Assembly (NCBI RefSeq): GCF_900217815.1
Contig: NZ_OBMT01000002.1
Coordinates: forward strand, 310,001 to 374,000
Direction: 5' to 3'
Length of the DNA: 64,000 nt
Origin: Rhodobacter maris
GTDB taxonomy: Bacteria > Pseudomonadota > Alphaproteobacteria > Rhodobacterales > Rhodobacteraceae
The notes beneath the pieces are model-generated. The model was not told the DNA's origin and did not search any database. It saw only the letters and a program-made list of their open reading frames with translations. Every line of letters begins with the position of its first letter. Positions within the stretch are counted from its first letter, which is position 1. This document shows positions 24,052 through 34,461 of this stretch, one piece after another. The translations under genes and the position numbers were made by a program.

Positions 24052-27000
24052 TCAGGTCTTGAAGATCCGGTAGATCGCCGGGATCACCAGTACTGTGAGC
24101 AGCGTGGAGCTCAGGAGCCCGAAGAGAAGCGAGATCGCCAGCCCCTGGAAGATCGGATCGGCAAGGATCACCGCCGCGCCGATCATCGCCGCAATCGCCG
24201 TGAGCAAGATCGGCTTGAACCGGATCGCGCCCGCCTCGATCAGGATGTCGATCTCGGATTTGCCCGCCCGGTCGGCATGGCGGATGAAATCGACGAGCAG
24301 GATCGAATTGCGCACGATGATGCCCGCGAGTGCGATGAAACCGATCATCGAGGTGGCGGAGAACGGTGCCGAGAACATCATATGCCCCAGCATGATGCCG
24401 AGGAAGGTGAGCGGCACCGGGGTCAGCACGACAAGCGGCAGCCGGAACGAGCCGAATTGCGCCACGACAAGGATGTAGATGCCGACCAGCGCGATGCCGA
24501 AAGCCCCGCCCATGTCGCGGAAAGTGACCCAGGTCACCTCCCATTCGCCATCCCACAAAAGCGTGACATGGCTCTCGTCCTCGGGCTGGCCGTGCAGGCT
24601 GATCTCGGGCTTGGTACCCTCGGCCCAGTCCATCGCATCCAGCGCGTCGCCCACCGCGAGCATACCGTAAAGCGGCGCCTCGAAGCTGCCGGCGAGTTCG
24701 GCCGTGACCATCTCCGCCTCGCGTCCGTTGTGGCGGAAGATCGGGAAGGAGGCTTTTTCCGCGCGCACCGCGACCACGTCGCCCAATTCCACCACCCCAC
24801 GCGCGCCGGGCAGCACATTGGCCGGGATCGGCGTTGCCAGCGTCGCCTCGTCCATCACTTTCGTGCCCTTGGCGCGTTCCATCACGATGGGCAGCGGCGT
24901 GCGTTCGTTGTCGCGATGCGAATAGCCAACCGTCGTCGAGCCATTCAGAAGCGCGAGCGTGTCGAACACATCGCTTTCCTCGACGGAATAGAATTCGAGG
25001 TTGTCGGGGTTCACCGTGGCGCGCAGCCGTCGCGCCTCAACGCCGAAGGAATTGTCGACATCCACAATGAAGGGCACCGAACGGAACGCCTGTTCGATCT
25101 TGCGCGCGGCCTCGCGCCGGGTCTCGGCATCGGGGCCATAGACCTCGGCCAGAAGCGTCGAGATCACCGGCGGCCCGGGCGGCGGTTCCACCGTCATCAG
25201 CCGCGTGCCCTCGGGGAGGGCAAGCGCATTCACCCGCTTGCGGATCTCAAGCGCGATCGCATGGCTCGTCCGGTCGCGGTCGTCCTTGCCCTTGAGGTTG
25301 ATCTGCACATCGCCCTGCCACGGATATTCGCGCAGATAGTAATGCCGCACCAGCCCGTTGAAGTTGAAGGGCGCGGCGGTGCCGGCATGGGTCTGCACCG
25401 AGATCACCTCGGGCATCTGCGTGACCTCTGCGGCAATCTGCTGGGCGACGGCATCCGTTGCCTCGACCGAAGAGCCCTCGGGCAGGTCGATCACCACGGA
25501 GAGCTCGGATTTGTTGTCAAACGGCAGGAGCTTGACCGTCACGTCCTTGGTGTAAAGGAGGCCAAGCGAGCCGAAGGAGAGCACCACCGTGGCCAGCAGG
25601 AAGAGCCCCGAGCGCCCCTTGCTGGCAAGGATCGGCCGCGCCACGCGGGTGTAAAGCGCACCCAGCTTGCCGCCATGGGCATGATGCCCGTGACCATCGC
25701 CCGCACCATGCGCCGACATATCGGCCCGCCCGGCGATTTTCACCATCAGCCATGGCGTGATCATCACCGCAACGAAGAAGGAAAAGATCATCGCCGCGGA
25801 GGCCACCGAAGGAATGGGCGACATGTAGGGGCCCATCAGACCCGAGACGGCGAGCATCGGCAAAAGCGCGGCGACCACGGTGAGGGTGGCAACAATGGTG
25901 GGGTTGCCCACCTCCGCCACCGCCTCGATCGCCTTTTGCACCCGGTCTCCGGGCGTTTTCATCGCCCAGTGCCGCGCGATATTCTCGATCACCACGATCG
26001 CATCGTCGACCAGAATCCCGATCGAGAAAATGAGCGCAAAAAGGCTCACCCGGTTCAGCGTGAAGCCCATCGCATTGGCGGCAAAGAGCGTGAGCAGGAT
26101 CGTCACCGGAATGACGATGGCCACGACGATGCTTTCACGCCAGCCGATGGCAAAGAACACAAGCGCGATGATCGAGATCGTCGCGAGTCCGAGATGGAAC
26201 AGGAGCTCGTTCGCCTTCTCGTTCGCCGTCTCGCCATAATCGCGCGTCACCTGCACTTCGACACTTCCCGGAATGAGCGTGCCCTCAAGTTCGTGCACCC
26301 GCTCAAGGATCGCCTCGCCCACAACCACGGCATTGGCGCCCGCGCGCTTTGCAATCGCGAGCGTCACGGCGGGGGAGCGATGGAGGGCCTCCCCCTCCCG
26401 CGTGACATTGGCCACGATATGCTCCGAGGTGTCGCCCACATAGGCGACATCGGCCACGTCAGCGACATAGACCGGGCGGCCGTCGCGCGCGGTGAGCAAA
26501 AGCCCGGCGATCTCGGCGGGTGCCACCAGCGTCTTGCCCGCGACAAGGTCGATCTGCTCGCCGCCGTCACGCAGCCGCCCGGTGTTGAAGCTCCGGTTCG
26601 CCTGCTCAACCTTCTGCGAGAGCTGTTGCAGGGTGACGCCATAAAGCGCGAGCCGCTCCGGGTCGGGCGAGATCCGGATCGCCTCGGTCGCCTCGCCGAC
26701 AATATAGGTCAGCCCGACGTTCTCGATCTTCGTCACCTCGGTCTGCAATTCGCGGGTGATGCGGGTCAGGTCATTGGCGCCGATCTCGGTGCCGGGCTTG
26801 CCCGAGAGCGTGAGCGAGACAATCGCCACATCGTCGATGCCGCGCCCGACGATGATCGGCTCGTCGATGCCGGTGGGAATGCGGTCGAGGTTCGCCTTGA
26901 CCTTTTCATGCACCCGCAGGATCGCCGCATCGGATGAGGTGCCGACAATGAACCGTGCCATCACCAGCGCGTAATCATCCATGGTGCGGGAATAGACGTG

Positions 27001-27297
27001 TTCCACCTCGTTGATCGAGGTGACGATGGTTTCCATCGGCTCGGTGACGAGCTTCATCGCATCTTCGGCTTTCAGGCCGGGGGCCTGAATATGGATGTCG
27101 ACCATCGGCACCGAGATCTGCGGCTCTTCCTCGCGCGGGAGGTTGACGAGCGCCACGAGCCCCACGGCCAGCGCCGCAAGGATGAACAGCGGTGTGAGCG
27201 CAGAGCCGATGAAGCTTTTGGTCAGACGCCCCGCGATGCCGAGCTTGGCTTGCGGCAGATCGGCGCCCGCCGCTTCGGGAGGAAGTTCAGTCGACAT
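24052..27297 (-). CDS. RND-family efflux permease (AcrB-like)
   Basis: A 1081-residue inner-membrane proton-driven exporter that works with the adaptor encoded upstream. The TM4 motif SIGILVDDAIVVIENIARHW has the paired Asp of the proton relay; the TM10 motif AGIIVRNSILLVDFI has Arg where AcrB has Lys940. Two large periplasmic loops and twelve membrane segments are visible, and a His-rich stretch (HGAGDGHGHHAHGGK) lies in the cytoplasmic mid-region. It overlaps the adaptor gene by 11 bases. No outer-membrane channel gene is adjacent. The substrate is unknown; the operator upstream suggests control by reactive sulfur. Confidence 0.93.
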   Translation of the reverse strand: MSTELPPEAAGADLPQAKLGIAGRLTKSFIGSALTPLFILAALAVGLVALVNLPREEEPQISVPMVDIHIQAPGLKAEDAMKLVTEPMETIVTSINEVEHVYSRTMDDYALVMARFIVGTSSDAAILRVHEKVKANLDRIPTGIDEPIIVGRGIDDVAIVSLTLSGKPGTEIGANDLTRITRELQTEVTKIENVGLTYIVGEATEAIRISPDPERLALYGVTLQQLSQKVEQANRSFNTGRLRDGGEQIDLVAGKTLVAPAEIAGLLLTARDGRPVYVADVADVAYVGDTSEHIVANVTREGEALHRSPAVTLAIAKRAGANAVVVGEAILERVHELEGTLIPGSVEVQVTRDYGETANEKANELLFHLGLATISIIALVFFAIGWRESIVVAIVIPVTILLTLFAANAMGFTLNRVSLFALIFSIGILVDDAIVVIENIARHWAMKTPGDRVQKAIEAVAEVGNPTIVATLTVVAALLPMLAVSGLMGPYMSPIPSVASAAMIFSFFVAVMITPWLMVKIAGRADMSAHGAGDGHGHHAHGGKLGALYTRVARPILASKGRSGLFLLATVVLSFGSLGLLYTKDVTVKLLPFDNKSELSVVIDLPEGSSVEATDAVAQQIAAEVTQMPEVISVQTHAGTAAPFNFNGLVRHYYLREYPWQGDVQINLKGKDDRDRTSHAIALEIRKRVNALALPEGTRLMTVEPPPGPPVISTLLAEVYGPDAETRREAARKIEQAFRSVPFIVDVDNSFGVEARRLRATVNPDNLEFYSVEESDVFDTLALLNGSTTVGYSHRDNERTPLPIVMERAKGTKVMDEATLATPIPANVLPGARGVVELGDVVAVRAEKASFPIFRHNGREAEMVTAELAGSFEAPLYGMLAVGDALDAMDWAEGTKPEISLHGQPEDESHVTLLWDGEWEVTWVTFRDMGGAFGIALVGIYILVVAQFGSFRLPLVVLTPVPLTFLGIMLGHMMFSAPFSATSMIGFIALAGIIVRNSILLVDFIRHADRAGKSEIDILIEAGAIRFKPILLTAIAAMIGAAVILADPIFQGLAISLLFGLLSSTLLTVLVIPAIYRIFKT

Positions 27298-28267
27298 AAG
27301 CCACCACCTCTTCGCCGCCGGTCAACCCGGACAGGATCTCGACCATCGGCTTGCCCTCGATCACCTCGACCGGCCCGGGAACCACGGCGCGTTCCACCGT
27401 GCCGCCCGGCCCGGAGACAGTCACGAAATCGAGCCCGGAGCGGGTGCGCACCATCGCAGCCGGGATCAGCACCGCCTCGCGCATCGCGAGCGGCAGCTTC
27501 ACCAGGACCCGGGCGCCGACAAATTCGGAATTGAGACCCGCGACTTCGACATCGGCTTCCACGCGCCCGCTCTCGATCTGCGGATAGATCTTCGCAAGCG
27601 TGCCCTCGGCCGACTGCCCGGCCGTATCGATGGAGATCCGCGCGCCTTCCTGCAGCGCATCGGCGAAGCGTTCGGGGACAGAGAGCCGGAGGTAAAAGCC
27701 GCCGCCGCCCACCGTCGCCACGGTCTCGCCCGAAAGCAGCACCGATCCTTTGGTCACCGGCACATCAAGCACCTTTCCGGCGATCGGCGCGAGTACCGCA
27801 CCCTCGCTCGCCTGTTGCTCGGTCACCTGCTTGCTTGCCTTCTGTGCCTCGAGCTGACGCGCCACCACCTCGGCCTCGGTGCGCAGGCTGTCAAGCGCCT
27901 GCGAGGTGATCACGCCGCGGGTCTTGAGTTCCTCGCCCCGGGTCAACTCGCGTTCGGCATTCGCCATCTGGCTCTCGAGCGCGGCAATCTGCGCATTGAG
28001 CGCATCGAGCTGAAAGGCGATCTTCGCATCGACGACGCGGCCAAGTTCCTGCCCCGCCGTCACCATGTCGCCCTCGGAAACGCTCAATTCCACGAGCGTG
28101 CCCCCGAGCCGTGCCCGCGCCGGGATCTGGTCCTTCGCCTCGATCTGGCCGTAGACCGTCTTCCAGTCGGTGACCATCGTCGGCACCACCCGATAGCCGG
28201 CTTCGGCCAGCGCGAGCTGCGGCACAAGCCCCGCAAGCGCAACCAACGTCACGACAAAGAGTTTCAT
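27287..28267 (-). CDS. RND efflux membrane-fusion (adaptor) protein
   Basis: A 326-residue periplasmic adaptor with signal peptide MKLFVVTLVALAGLVPQLAL ending AEAGY. Start ATG 28267 was chosen because the longer frame adds residues before the signal. Domains in order: a split biotinyl-lipoyl half (GGTLVELSVSEGDMVTAGQE), a coiled-coil hairpin (residues about 85-145, rich in ALESQMANAERELTRGEELK), the second lipoyl half (GKVLDVPVTKGSVLLSGETV) and a beta-barrel. It precedes and overlaps the permease gene. An ATTC-N8-GAAT inverted repeat lies 54-73 bases upstream. Confidence 0.93.
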   Translation of the reverse strand: MKLFVVTLVALAGLVPQLALAEAGYRVVPTMVTDWKTVYGQIEAKDQIPARARLGGTLVELSVSEGDMVTAGQELGRVVDAKIAFQLDALNAQIAALESQMANAERELTRGEELKTRGVITSQALDSLRTEAEVVARQLEAQKASKQVTEQQASEGAVLAPIAGKVLDVPVTKGSVLLSGETVATVGGGGFYLRLSVPERFADALQEGARISIDTAGQSAEGTLAKIYPQIESGRVEADVEVAGLNSEFVGARVLVKLPLAMREAVLIPAAMVRTRSGLDFVTVSGPGGTVERAVVPGPVEVIEGKPMVEILSGLTGGEEVVAYVD

Positions 28268-28320
28268 GGCGTCATCCCTTCCCTGTGCGGCCTCACCCAA
28301 GGCTTTATATCGGAGGCTTG

Positions 28321-28340
28321 ATATTCCGGTTTTTGAATAT
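28321..28340. promoter_or_regulatory. Candidate SqrR/BigR-type operator upstream of RND operon
   Basis: ATATTC (28321-28326) and GAATAT (28335-28340) are perfect inverted arms with eight bases between, containing the ATTC-N8-GAAT pattern reported for the persulfide-sensing ArsR-family repressor SqrR of Rhodobacter and related BigR. It sits in the RND promoter region. The regulator gene is not in the window. Confidence 0.6.
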
Positions 28341-28490
28341 TTGAGCTCTTAGCGCATTATAGGCCGCATCCGCAAGCCCCCCAAGCGCTTCGGTCACGGT
28401 TTCGCGCGCGTCGTGGCCCGGCGGGCCAGCGCGGGGCTTTTCTGGCCCGGCAATTATGCTAAACGCATCGCAGCAGTTCCGGAGGCTTTC

Positions 28491-29780
28491 ATGCACGACA
28501 TCCGCGCCATTCGCGAAAATCCCGCCCAGTTCGATGCCGATCTCGCGCGCCGGGGGCTCGCGCCGCTGTCGTCGGAGGTGCTGGCACTCGACGAACGCCG
28601 CCGCGGCGCGATTCTCGCCGCCGAGACAGCGCAGGCCGCGCAAAACGCTGCCGCAAAAGAGGTGGGCGCCGCCAAGGCCAAGGGTGACGAGGCCGAATTC
28701 GAGCGGCTGCGCACGCTCGTGGCGGAAAAGAAATCCGAGGTGGCAGCGCTTCAGGCCGAAGCCGCCACGCTCGATGCCGAACTGCGCGACAAACTGCTGA
28801 CGATCCCGAACAGCCCGCTTGCGGAAGTGCCCGAAGGCGCAGACGAGGCAGGCAATGTCGAAATCCGCCGCTGGGGCACGCCGCGCGCGTTTGATTTCGC
28901 ACCGAAAGAGCATTACGCGCTTTCCGCCGTGGGCGCGGCCATGGATTTCGAGACCGCGGCGAAGCTTTCGGGCGCGCGTTTCGTCGTGCTCAAGTCGGGT
29001 GTGGCACGGGTGCACCGGGCGCTCGCGCAATTCATGCTCGATCTGCATGTGAGCGAACATGATCTGACCGAAACGATCACCCCGGTTCTGGTGCGCGCCG
29101 AGGCGATGCTCGGCACCGGGCAATTGCCGAAATTCGCCGAAGACAGCTATGAGACGACGAATGGCTGGTGGCTCATCCCGACCTCGGAAGTGACGTTGAC
29201 GAACATGGTCGCGGGCGAGGTCTGGGACGAGGCAGCGCTGCCCTGCCGAATGACGGCGCATACCAACTGTTTCCGCTCCGAGGCCGGCTCGGCGGGCAAG
29301 GACACCTCCGGCATGCTGCGTCAGCACCAGTTCGAGAAGGTGGAGATGGTGACGATCTGCCATCCCGATCAGGCGCTGGCCGAACATGAGCGCATGACGA
29401 CCTGCGCCGAGGCGGTGCTGGAGCGGCTCGGCCTGCCCTATCGGCGCATCGTGCTCTGCACCGGCGACATGGGGTTCGGCGCGCAGAAAACCCATGATCT
29501 CGAAGTCTGGCTGCCGGGGCAGAACACCTATCGCGAGATCTCTTCGGTCTCGACCTGCGGCCAGTTTCAGGCGCGGCGGATGAACGGCCGGTTCAAGCCC
29601 GCGGCGGGCGGCAAGCCCGATTTCGTCGCCACGCTGAACGGCTCGGGGCTCGCGGTCGGACGCTGCCTGATCGCCGTGCTCGAAAACGGGCAGGAGGAAG
29701 ACGGCTCGGTCACCCTGCCCGCCGCGCTCCACCCCTATCTTGGTGGCAAAACGCGGCTCGTCGACGGCAAGCTGGTCTGA
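28491..29780 (+). CDS. serS: Seryl-tRNA synthetase
   Basis: Charges tRNA-Ser. The start ATG 28491 ([20 protein letters not shown]) has GGAGG at 28481-28485 and yields 429 residues, the usual length. Residues about 1-110 form the coiled-coil arm ([20 protein letters not shown]). Class II motifs follow: [20 protein letters not shown], the motif 2 loop [20 protein letters not shown], the serine-pocket segment [19 protein letters not shown], and motif 3 [16 protein letters not shown]. Divergent from the RND operon. Confidence 0.97.
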   Translation: MHDIRAIRENPAQFDADLARRGLAPLSSEVLALDERRRGAILAAETAQAAQNAAAKEVGAAKAKGDEAEFERLRTLVAEKKSEVAALQAEAATLDAELRDKLLTIPNSPLAEVPEGADEAGNVEIRRWGTPRAFDFAPKEHYALSAVGAAMDFETAAKLSGARFVVLKSGVARVHRALAQFMLDLHVSEHDLTETITPVLVRAEAMLGTGQLPKFAEDSYETTNGWWLIPTSEVTLTNMVAGEVWDEAALPCRMTAHTNCFRSEAGSAGKDTSGMLRQHQFEKVEMVTICHPDQALAEHERMTTCAEAVLERLGLPYRRIVLCTGDMGFGAQKTHDLEVWLPGQNTYREISSVSTCGQFQARRMNGRFKPAAGGKPDFVATLNGSGLAVGRCLIAVLENGQEEDGSVTLPAALHPYLGGKTRLVDGKLV

Positions 29781-29820
29781 CCGAAGCTTTCCCGTCGGCC
29801 CCGCCGGGGTGAAACGGAAC

Positions 29821-29847
29821 GGGCGGGCCAGCAGGCCCGCCCTTTTC
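29821..29847. terminator. Terminator between serS and chemoreceptor gene
   Basis: GGGCGGGCC (29821-29829), loop AGCA, GGCCCGCCC (29834-29842), then TTTTC. A nine-pair perfect stem between convergent genes. Confidence 0.85.
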
Positions 29848-29865
29848 TTTGCCTGAGGCGAGGCT

Positions 29866-32145
29866 TCAGGCGGCCTCCGCCCTGCCGGCGGCGCCCCCCA
29901 CCTGGAACTGCGCCATCAACTGACCCAGACCCTGCGCCTGCTCGTTCAGCCCCATGCAGGCCGCCGCCGTTTCCTCGAACCCGGCTGCATTCTGTTGCTG
30001 TGCCCGGTCAAGCTGCCCCATGGCGGTGTTGATCTCGGCAATCCCCGAGGCCTGCTCATCGGCGGAAGCGGCGATCTCGCGCACATGGCCGGAGATCTGG
30101 TCGATTGACTTCACGATCGCCTCAAGCGCCGCGCCCGCCCGGCCAACGAGTGTCACGCCATTGCTCACTTGCGCGCCCGAATCAGAGATCAGCGCATTGA
30201 TCTCGCTCGCCGCTTCGGAGGCCCGCTGGGCCAGAGCCCGCACCTCCGAGGCGACCACGGCAAAGCCCCGCCCGGCCTCGCCCGCCCGCGCGGCCTCGAC
30301 GCCCGCATTCAGCGCCAGAAGGTTGGTCTGGAAGGCGATATCGTCGATCACCGAGGTAATGCGCGAGATCTGTGCCGAGGAGTCCTGAATCGCCCCCATC
30401 GCCGCCACTGTCTCGTCAACCACCCGGCTCGAATTCTGTGCCTCGTCGGTGGCTGTCCGCATCGCGCCATCGACCCGGCGCGCATTCTGCGCCGCCGCCT
30501 GTACCGAATTGGTCAGCGCGTTCAGCGCCGCCGCCGTCTCTGCCAGTGTTGCCGCCGAAGATTCGGTCTGGCTCGACAGGTTCGACGCCGCGCCGGTGAT
30601 CTCCTGCACCCCGCCCACGATGCCCGAGGTGGTGGCGCGGATCGCGCCGATCAGCTCCGAAAGCCGGCTCACCGTCTCGTTGAAATCCTGCCGCAGCTGA
30701 TCGTAGCCCTCGGGAAAACGCCGTTCGATCGCCACATCGAGCCGGCCCGCCGCAAGACCGCGCAGGCCCGTGGCGAGTGTTTCGACCACCGCGCCCTGCT
30801 CCGCCTCATGCGCGGCCCGCACCGCTTCTTCCTGCGCGCGTTGCGCCTCGGCCTCGACCCGCTGACGCTGCTCGCGCGCCGCATCCTCGGCCTGACGTGC
30901 CTCGCGCTCGACGCGGATCGCCTCTTCCTGCTGGTCACGTCGCTCCCGCGCCGCCTCGGTCTCGGCCTGCAAGCGCTTCTGCTCCGCCTCAAGCGCGCGC
31001 CGTTCGAGCAGCCTTTGCCGCAACGTTTCCACGGCCCGCGCCATCGCCCCGATCTCGTCACGCCGCGCCACCCCGGTCACCGGCGTGTCGCACTCGCCCA
31101 GGGCAAGCCCGTCGACAGTCGAAAGCATCCTCGCGAGCGGTCGGCGCACCATCAGCGTCGATGCCAGGAAGTTCGAGCCCACCGCCATCAGCAGAATCAG
31201 GAGCCCGCCAAGCGAGGTGGTGAGCACATCATGGCGCACGGGCGCCGCGAACACGTCTCCCGGCACATCAAAAATGACAGCCCAGGTGACATTGGCCCCG
31301 CGTGCGCGGAACGGATAGACGATCCGCTTTGCGCCCCCGTCGAACCCGGAGATCACCCGCATCTCGCCATCGGCGAGCGCCGCCTGAACTTCATTGGCGC
31401 CCTGACCCTCGTAGGGTTTTGTCAAAAGCTCCGGATCGGGGTTCGCCACCCATTTGCCGCCCCCATCGACAAGCGTCATGCGGCTGCCCTCGAAAGGCTT
31501 CAGCGTCGCCAGCATGTCGGTCATCGCCTTGAGAGTGATATCGACGCCGACCAGTCCGACCACCTTGCCCTCGACGCGCACCGGCACCGAGACGGAGGTG
31601 ATCATGTAGCCCTCGTTGGCAACATAGGGTTCAGTCAGCAGGCTCTCGCCGCTGGTCACCGGCCCCTTGAACCACATCTGCGTCTCGTCGATGTCGAAGG
31701 TCGAGAAATCGAGCCCGCCGGCAGCGGCTTTGGTCCAGTAAGGAGTGAACACCCCCGCGGCATTGCGCCCGCTCTCGCCGGTCAGATAAGGGTCGGTGGA
31801 ACCGTCGGGCAGACCCGACATCCAGGCCGAGAACAGCGTGTCGTAATGCTCGGGCACGGTCTCGAGCATGGCGATCAGCGCATCGGTGGAGACGGGTTCT
31901 TTCGCCAGCATGCCTTCGATCATCCCGGCCAGCGCCGCCCCAGCCGAGGTGGCTTCGGTGAGCTGCTGGGAGATTTCGTTCGAAGCATTGCGCGCCTGCG
32001 TGCTGGCCAGTTCGATCACCTGTTCATTGACCCGCACCGAGGTGCGCCAGCCGTTATAGGCAGTGTAACTGAGCAAGATCACGGCAATCGCCGCGCCGGT
32101 GACAAGCACGAGCTTGCCCGAGACGGTTCGGAAAGGATTGATCAC
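29866..32145 (-). CDS. Methyl-accepting chemotaxis protein with periplasmic dCACHE-type sensor
   Basis: A 759-residue transmembrane receptor. Start GTG 32145 has GAGG six bases upstream and gives a short cytoplasmic N-terminus before TM1 ([20 protein letters not shown]). The periplasmic part (about 40-280) contains [20 protein letters not shown] and [20 protein letters not shown], the CACHE ligand-binding pattern. TM2 ([20 protein letters not shown]), HAMP, a charged coiled coil (about 370-470), then the signalling domain with [20 protein letters not shown]. No CheR-binding pentapeptide is seen at the C-terminus. No che genes are nearby. The ligand is unknown. Confidence 0.93.
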   Translation of the reverse strand: MINPFRTVSGKLVLVTGAAIAVILLSYTAYNGWRTSVRVNEQVIELASTQARNASNEISQQLTEATSAGAALAGMIEGMLAKEPVSTDALIAMLETVPEHYDTLFSAWMSGLPDGSTDPYLTGESGRNAAGVFTPYWTKAAAGGLDFSTFDIDETQMWFKGPVTSGESLLTEPYVANEGYMITSVSVPVRVEGKVVGLVGVDITLKAMTDMLATLKPFEGSRMTLVDGGGKWVANPDPELLTKPYEGQGANEVQAALADGEMRVISGFDGGAKRIVYPFRARGANVTWAVIFDVPGDVFAAPVRHDVLTTSLGGLLILLMAVGSNFLASTLMVRRPLARMLSTVDGLALGECDTPVTGVARRDEIGAMARAVETLRQRLLERRALEAEQKRLQAETEAARERRDQQEEAIRVEREARQAEDAAREQRQRVEAEAQRAQEEAVRAAHEAEQGAVVETLATGLRGLAAGRLDVAIERRFPEGYDQLRQDFNETVSRLSELIGAIRATTSGIVGGVQEITGAASNLSSQTESSAATLAETAAALNALTNSVQAAAQNARRVDGAMRTATDEAQNSSRVVDETVAAMGAIQDSSAQISRITSVIDDIAFQTNLLALNAGVEAARAGEAGRGFAVVASEVRALAQRASEAASEINALISDSGAQVSNGVTLVGRAGAALEAIVKSIDQISGHVREIAASADEQASGIAEINTAMGQLDRAQQQNAAGFEETAAACMGLNEQAQGLGQLMAQFQVGGAAGRAEAA

Positions 32146-32329
32146 GGTCGACCTCTTCGCGGAAAATGTTGCGCGCAGAGTTCTCCGAAAACGGAAATAT
32201 CCTGTAAAGATCACCCGGTTCGGGCCGAGATTCGGCCCGGCTGCGACCCTGCGCCGCAATCGTGATCACAGTGTAAAAGTCTGTTCAGGTTAACTTTTCC
32301 TGACCGGCGGGGGGCGTCGGGTTGGCGCC

Positions 32330-33676
32330 TTACTGCGGCTGATCGGGCAGGAAATGCGCGCTCGCCCGGAAGCCCTGCGCCGCTCTCGGAATCGGGGAGG
32401 CAAGATCGAGCCCGCCACCCGCCCGCTCCACGATCGCGCGGGCAATCGCGAGGCCGAGCCCCGCTCCCTCTGCCCCGGCGCCCGCGGCGCGCTCGAACCG
32501 TGCCGCGATTCGTGCCAGATCCGCTGGCGGCAGGGCCGCGCAGTCATTCTCGACCACGAGCCGCCCCTCCGGCTCAAGCCGGACCCGGATCGGCGCGCCC
32601 GGCGTGCCGTGGCGCAGCGCATTGGCGATCAGGTTGCGCGCCAATATGCCGAACAGATCCGGGTCGAGATCCGAGAGCATCCCGGCCTGCGGCAGATCGA
32701 GGCGCAGTTCGGCCCCGCCCGCAAGCCGCGCCGCATCCTCCGCCACGAGCCGCAGCACCACAGCCAGATCGCATCGCCCGGGCCGTCGCAATTGCCCGCC
32801 CTCGGCGCGCGCAAGGCTCATCAGCCCTTCGGAGAGCCGTGTCAGCCGTTTAAGCACCGTCTCGATCTCGCCCGCGCGCGCGGCGGTTCCGGGCTCGGCG
32901 GTCTCGGCACGCAACCGCTGCACCTGCGCGATCGCGCCCGCAAGCGGCGTGCGCAACTCATGCGCGGCATTGGCCGCAAAGCCGCGCTCGGCCTCGAAAG
33001 CGGCCGAGAGCCGCGCCAGCAGGCGGTTGATCGTCTCGGCAAGCGGCAGCGCCTCGGCGGGCAGATCATCAAGCGGCACCGGAGCGAGATCGGCGCCCGA
33101 GCGGCGCCCGAGCCGAAGCCGGAACCGGCGCAGCGGCGCAAAGCCGAGTCGCGTCAGCGCCACGATCCCCGCAAGAGTCAGCGGCAAAAGCACCGCGAGC
33201 GGCGCGAATAGCCCGACCATAAGCTCGCGCCGGAGCGCCCGGCGATGCGTAACGGGTTCGGCCACGGCAATCGTCACCGCGCCGCGCAGCGCGGCATCCT
33301 CATAGATCCGCAGCCCCCGCGCAGTGCGGAAGCCCGGCCCCGCATAGGGCGGAAAATCTGTCTCGGTGGCGCCATGCGACAGCATCAGCACCTCCCCGCC
33401 CGAGGCGCGCACGATATAGATCATCGGCTGCTCGCCGCTGTCATCGCGCAGAAGCGGCAGGATTTGCGTGCCGGTTTCGCCCTCTTCGCGGCCAAGCACC
33501 TCGGTCACCGCAAGCGGCAGGATCCGCTCCGCCGTCGCCTCGATCTCCGCATCGAAGACGGCATCCACCCGGGCGAGCAGCCGATGCGCGGTAAACGCCG
33601 CCCCCGCCGCCCACAAGGTCACCACCAGCGCGCCCAGCGCGAGCGCGAGCCGGGTTTGCAGCGACCAGCCCTTCAT
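32330..33676 (-). CDS. Two-component sensor histidine kinase
   Basis: A 448-residue QseC/PmrB-type kinase. ATG 33676 overlaps the stop of the response regulator gene (ATGA), fixing the start. Two membrane segments (about 9-30 and 165-190) flank a periplasmic region of about 130 residues. The H-box is FAANAAHELRTPLAGAIAQV; the N-box region is ARNLIANALRHGTPG; the G-box is GAGLGLAIARAIVERAGGGL. It would phosphorylate the adjacent regulator, and the pair faces the PepSY/flavinylation cluster across a shared promoter region. Confidence 0.93.
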   Translation of the reverse strand: MKGWSLQTRLALALGALVVTLWAAGAAFTAHRLLARVDAVFDAEIEATAERILPLAVTEVLGREEGETGTQILPLLRDDSGEQPMIYIVRASGGEVLMLSHGATETDFPPYAGPGFRTARGLRIYEDAALRGAVTIAVAEPVTHRRALRRELMVGLFAPLAVLLPLTLAGIVALTRLGFAPLRRFRLRLGRRSGADLAPVPLDDLPAEALPLAETINRLLARLSAAFEAERGFAANAAHELRTPLAGAIAQVQRLRAETAEPGTAARAGEIETVLKRLTRLSEGLMSLARAEGGQLRRPGRCDLAVVLRLVAEDAARLAGGAELRLDLPQAGMLSDLDPDLFGILARNLIANALRHGTPGAPIRVRLEPEGRLVVENDCAALPPADLARIAARFERAAGAGAEGAGLGLAIARAIVERAGGGLDLASPIPRAAQGFRASAHFLPDQPQ

Positions 33677-34332
33677 GGCTTGCGCAGCCGGTAGCCAAGG
33701 CCGCGTTCGGTTTCGATCAACCCCGGGCCGAGCTTCTTGCGCAGCCGGCTCACCAAGACTTCGAGCGTGTTCGAGCCGATCTCGTCGTCGAAGGAATAAA
33801 GCCGCTCCTCGAGCGCCGCTTTCGAAAAGATCTGGCCCGGGCGGCTCAGGAGCGCCTCGAGGAGCGCCCATTCCCGCGCGGTGAGCGGCACCGCCCGCCC
33901 CGCCCGTGCAAGCCTCCGCCCGGCCAGATCCACCTCAAGATCTTCAATTTTTATCAGTGGGTTGGGGTTTCCGACATAGCGACGCGCCACCGAGCCCACC
34001 CGTGCGGAGAGCTCGCTCAGATCGAAGGGCTTCACAAGATAGTCGTCCGCCCCCGCATTGAGCCCCTCGATCCGGTCGGAGACCTGATCGAGGGCGGTCA
34101 GAATGATCACGGGCGTCAGCGCCCCTGCCGCACGCAGGTGCTTGAGAAAAGGAATGCCACGCCCGTCGGGCAACATCAGATCGAGCGCGATCAGGTCGTG
34201 ATGCGCCACCGCCATCGCCTCGGCAGCGGCATCGAGCCGGGTCACCCAGTCGACGGAATGGCCATCGGCCGCGAGCTGGTCGCGCACGGCCGCACCGAGA
34301 ACGGCGTCGTCTTCCACGATGAGGATGCGCAT
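33673..34332 (-). CDS. OmpR/PhoB-family response regulator
   Basis: A 219-residue regulator with a receiver domain (acidic pair E7-D8-D9, phospho-acceptor D51 in LIALDLMLPDGRG, Thr in IILTALDQ, Lys in DDYLVKPFDLSEL) and a C-terminal winged helix (ALLEALLSRPGQIFSKAALE then EVLVSRLRKKLGPGLIETER). It overlaps the kinase gene and is divergent from the PepSY gene at 34462. Paired direct repeats with 11-base period in the gap between them are likely binding sites, so it probably controls both directions. Confidence 0.95.
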   Translation of the reverse strand: MRILIVEDDAVLGAAVRDQLAADGHSVDWVTRLDAAAEAMAVAHHDLIALDLMLPDGRGIPFLKHLRAAGALTPVIILTALDQVSDRIEGLNAGADDYLVKPFDLSELSARVGSVARRYVGNPNPLIKIEDLEVDLAGRRLARAGRAVPLTAREWALLEALLSRPGQIFSKAALEERLYSFDDEIGSNTLEVLVSRLRKKLGPGLIETERGLGYRLRKP

Positions 34333-34368
34333 CCGAACCTCCCGATTGCCCCCACCCTATCGCGCCCG

Positions 34369-34433
34369 AAGCTGACGGCAAGCTGAACGGATAATTTTGC
34401 CGGGGTCAGGTTGGTGTCAGATTCGCAGGTCAG
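34369..34433 (+). promoter_or_regulatory. Direct-repeat boxes in the divergent promoter of the redox cluster
   Basis: AAGCTGA occurs at 34369-34375 and 34380-34386 (period 11). GTCAG occurs at 34405-34409 and 34416-34420 (period 11) and again at 34429-34433. OmpR-family regulators bind tandem half-sites about one helical turn apart, and the regulator gene starts 36 bases away on the other strand. Confidence 0.5.
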
Positions 34434-34461
34434 AACATCCTCATCCTGATCGGAGGACACC

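Noticed and set aside
23947-26937. A plus-strand open frame of nearly 1000 codons
   Set aside because: It is the exact antisense of the RND permease gene; its His/Arg/Asp-rich translation has no fold-like pattern and reflects GC-rich codon bias.
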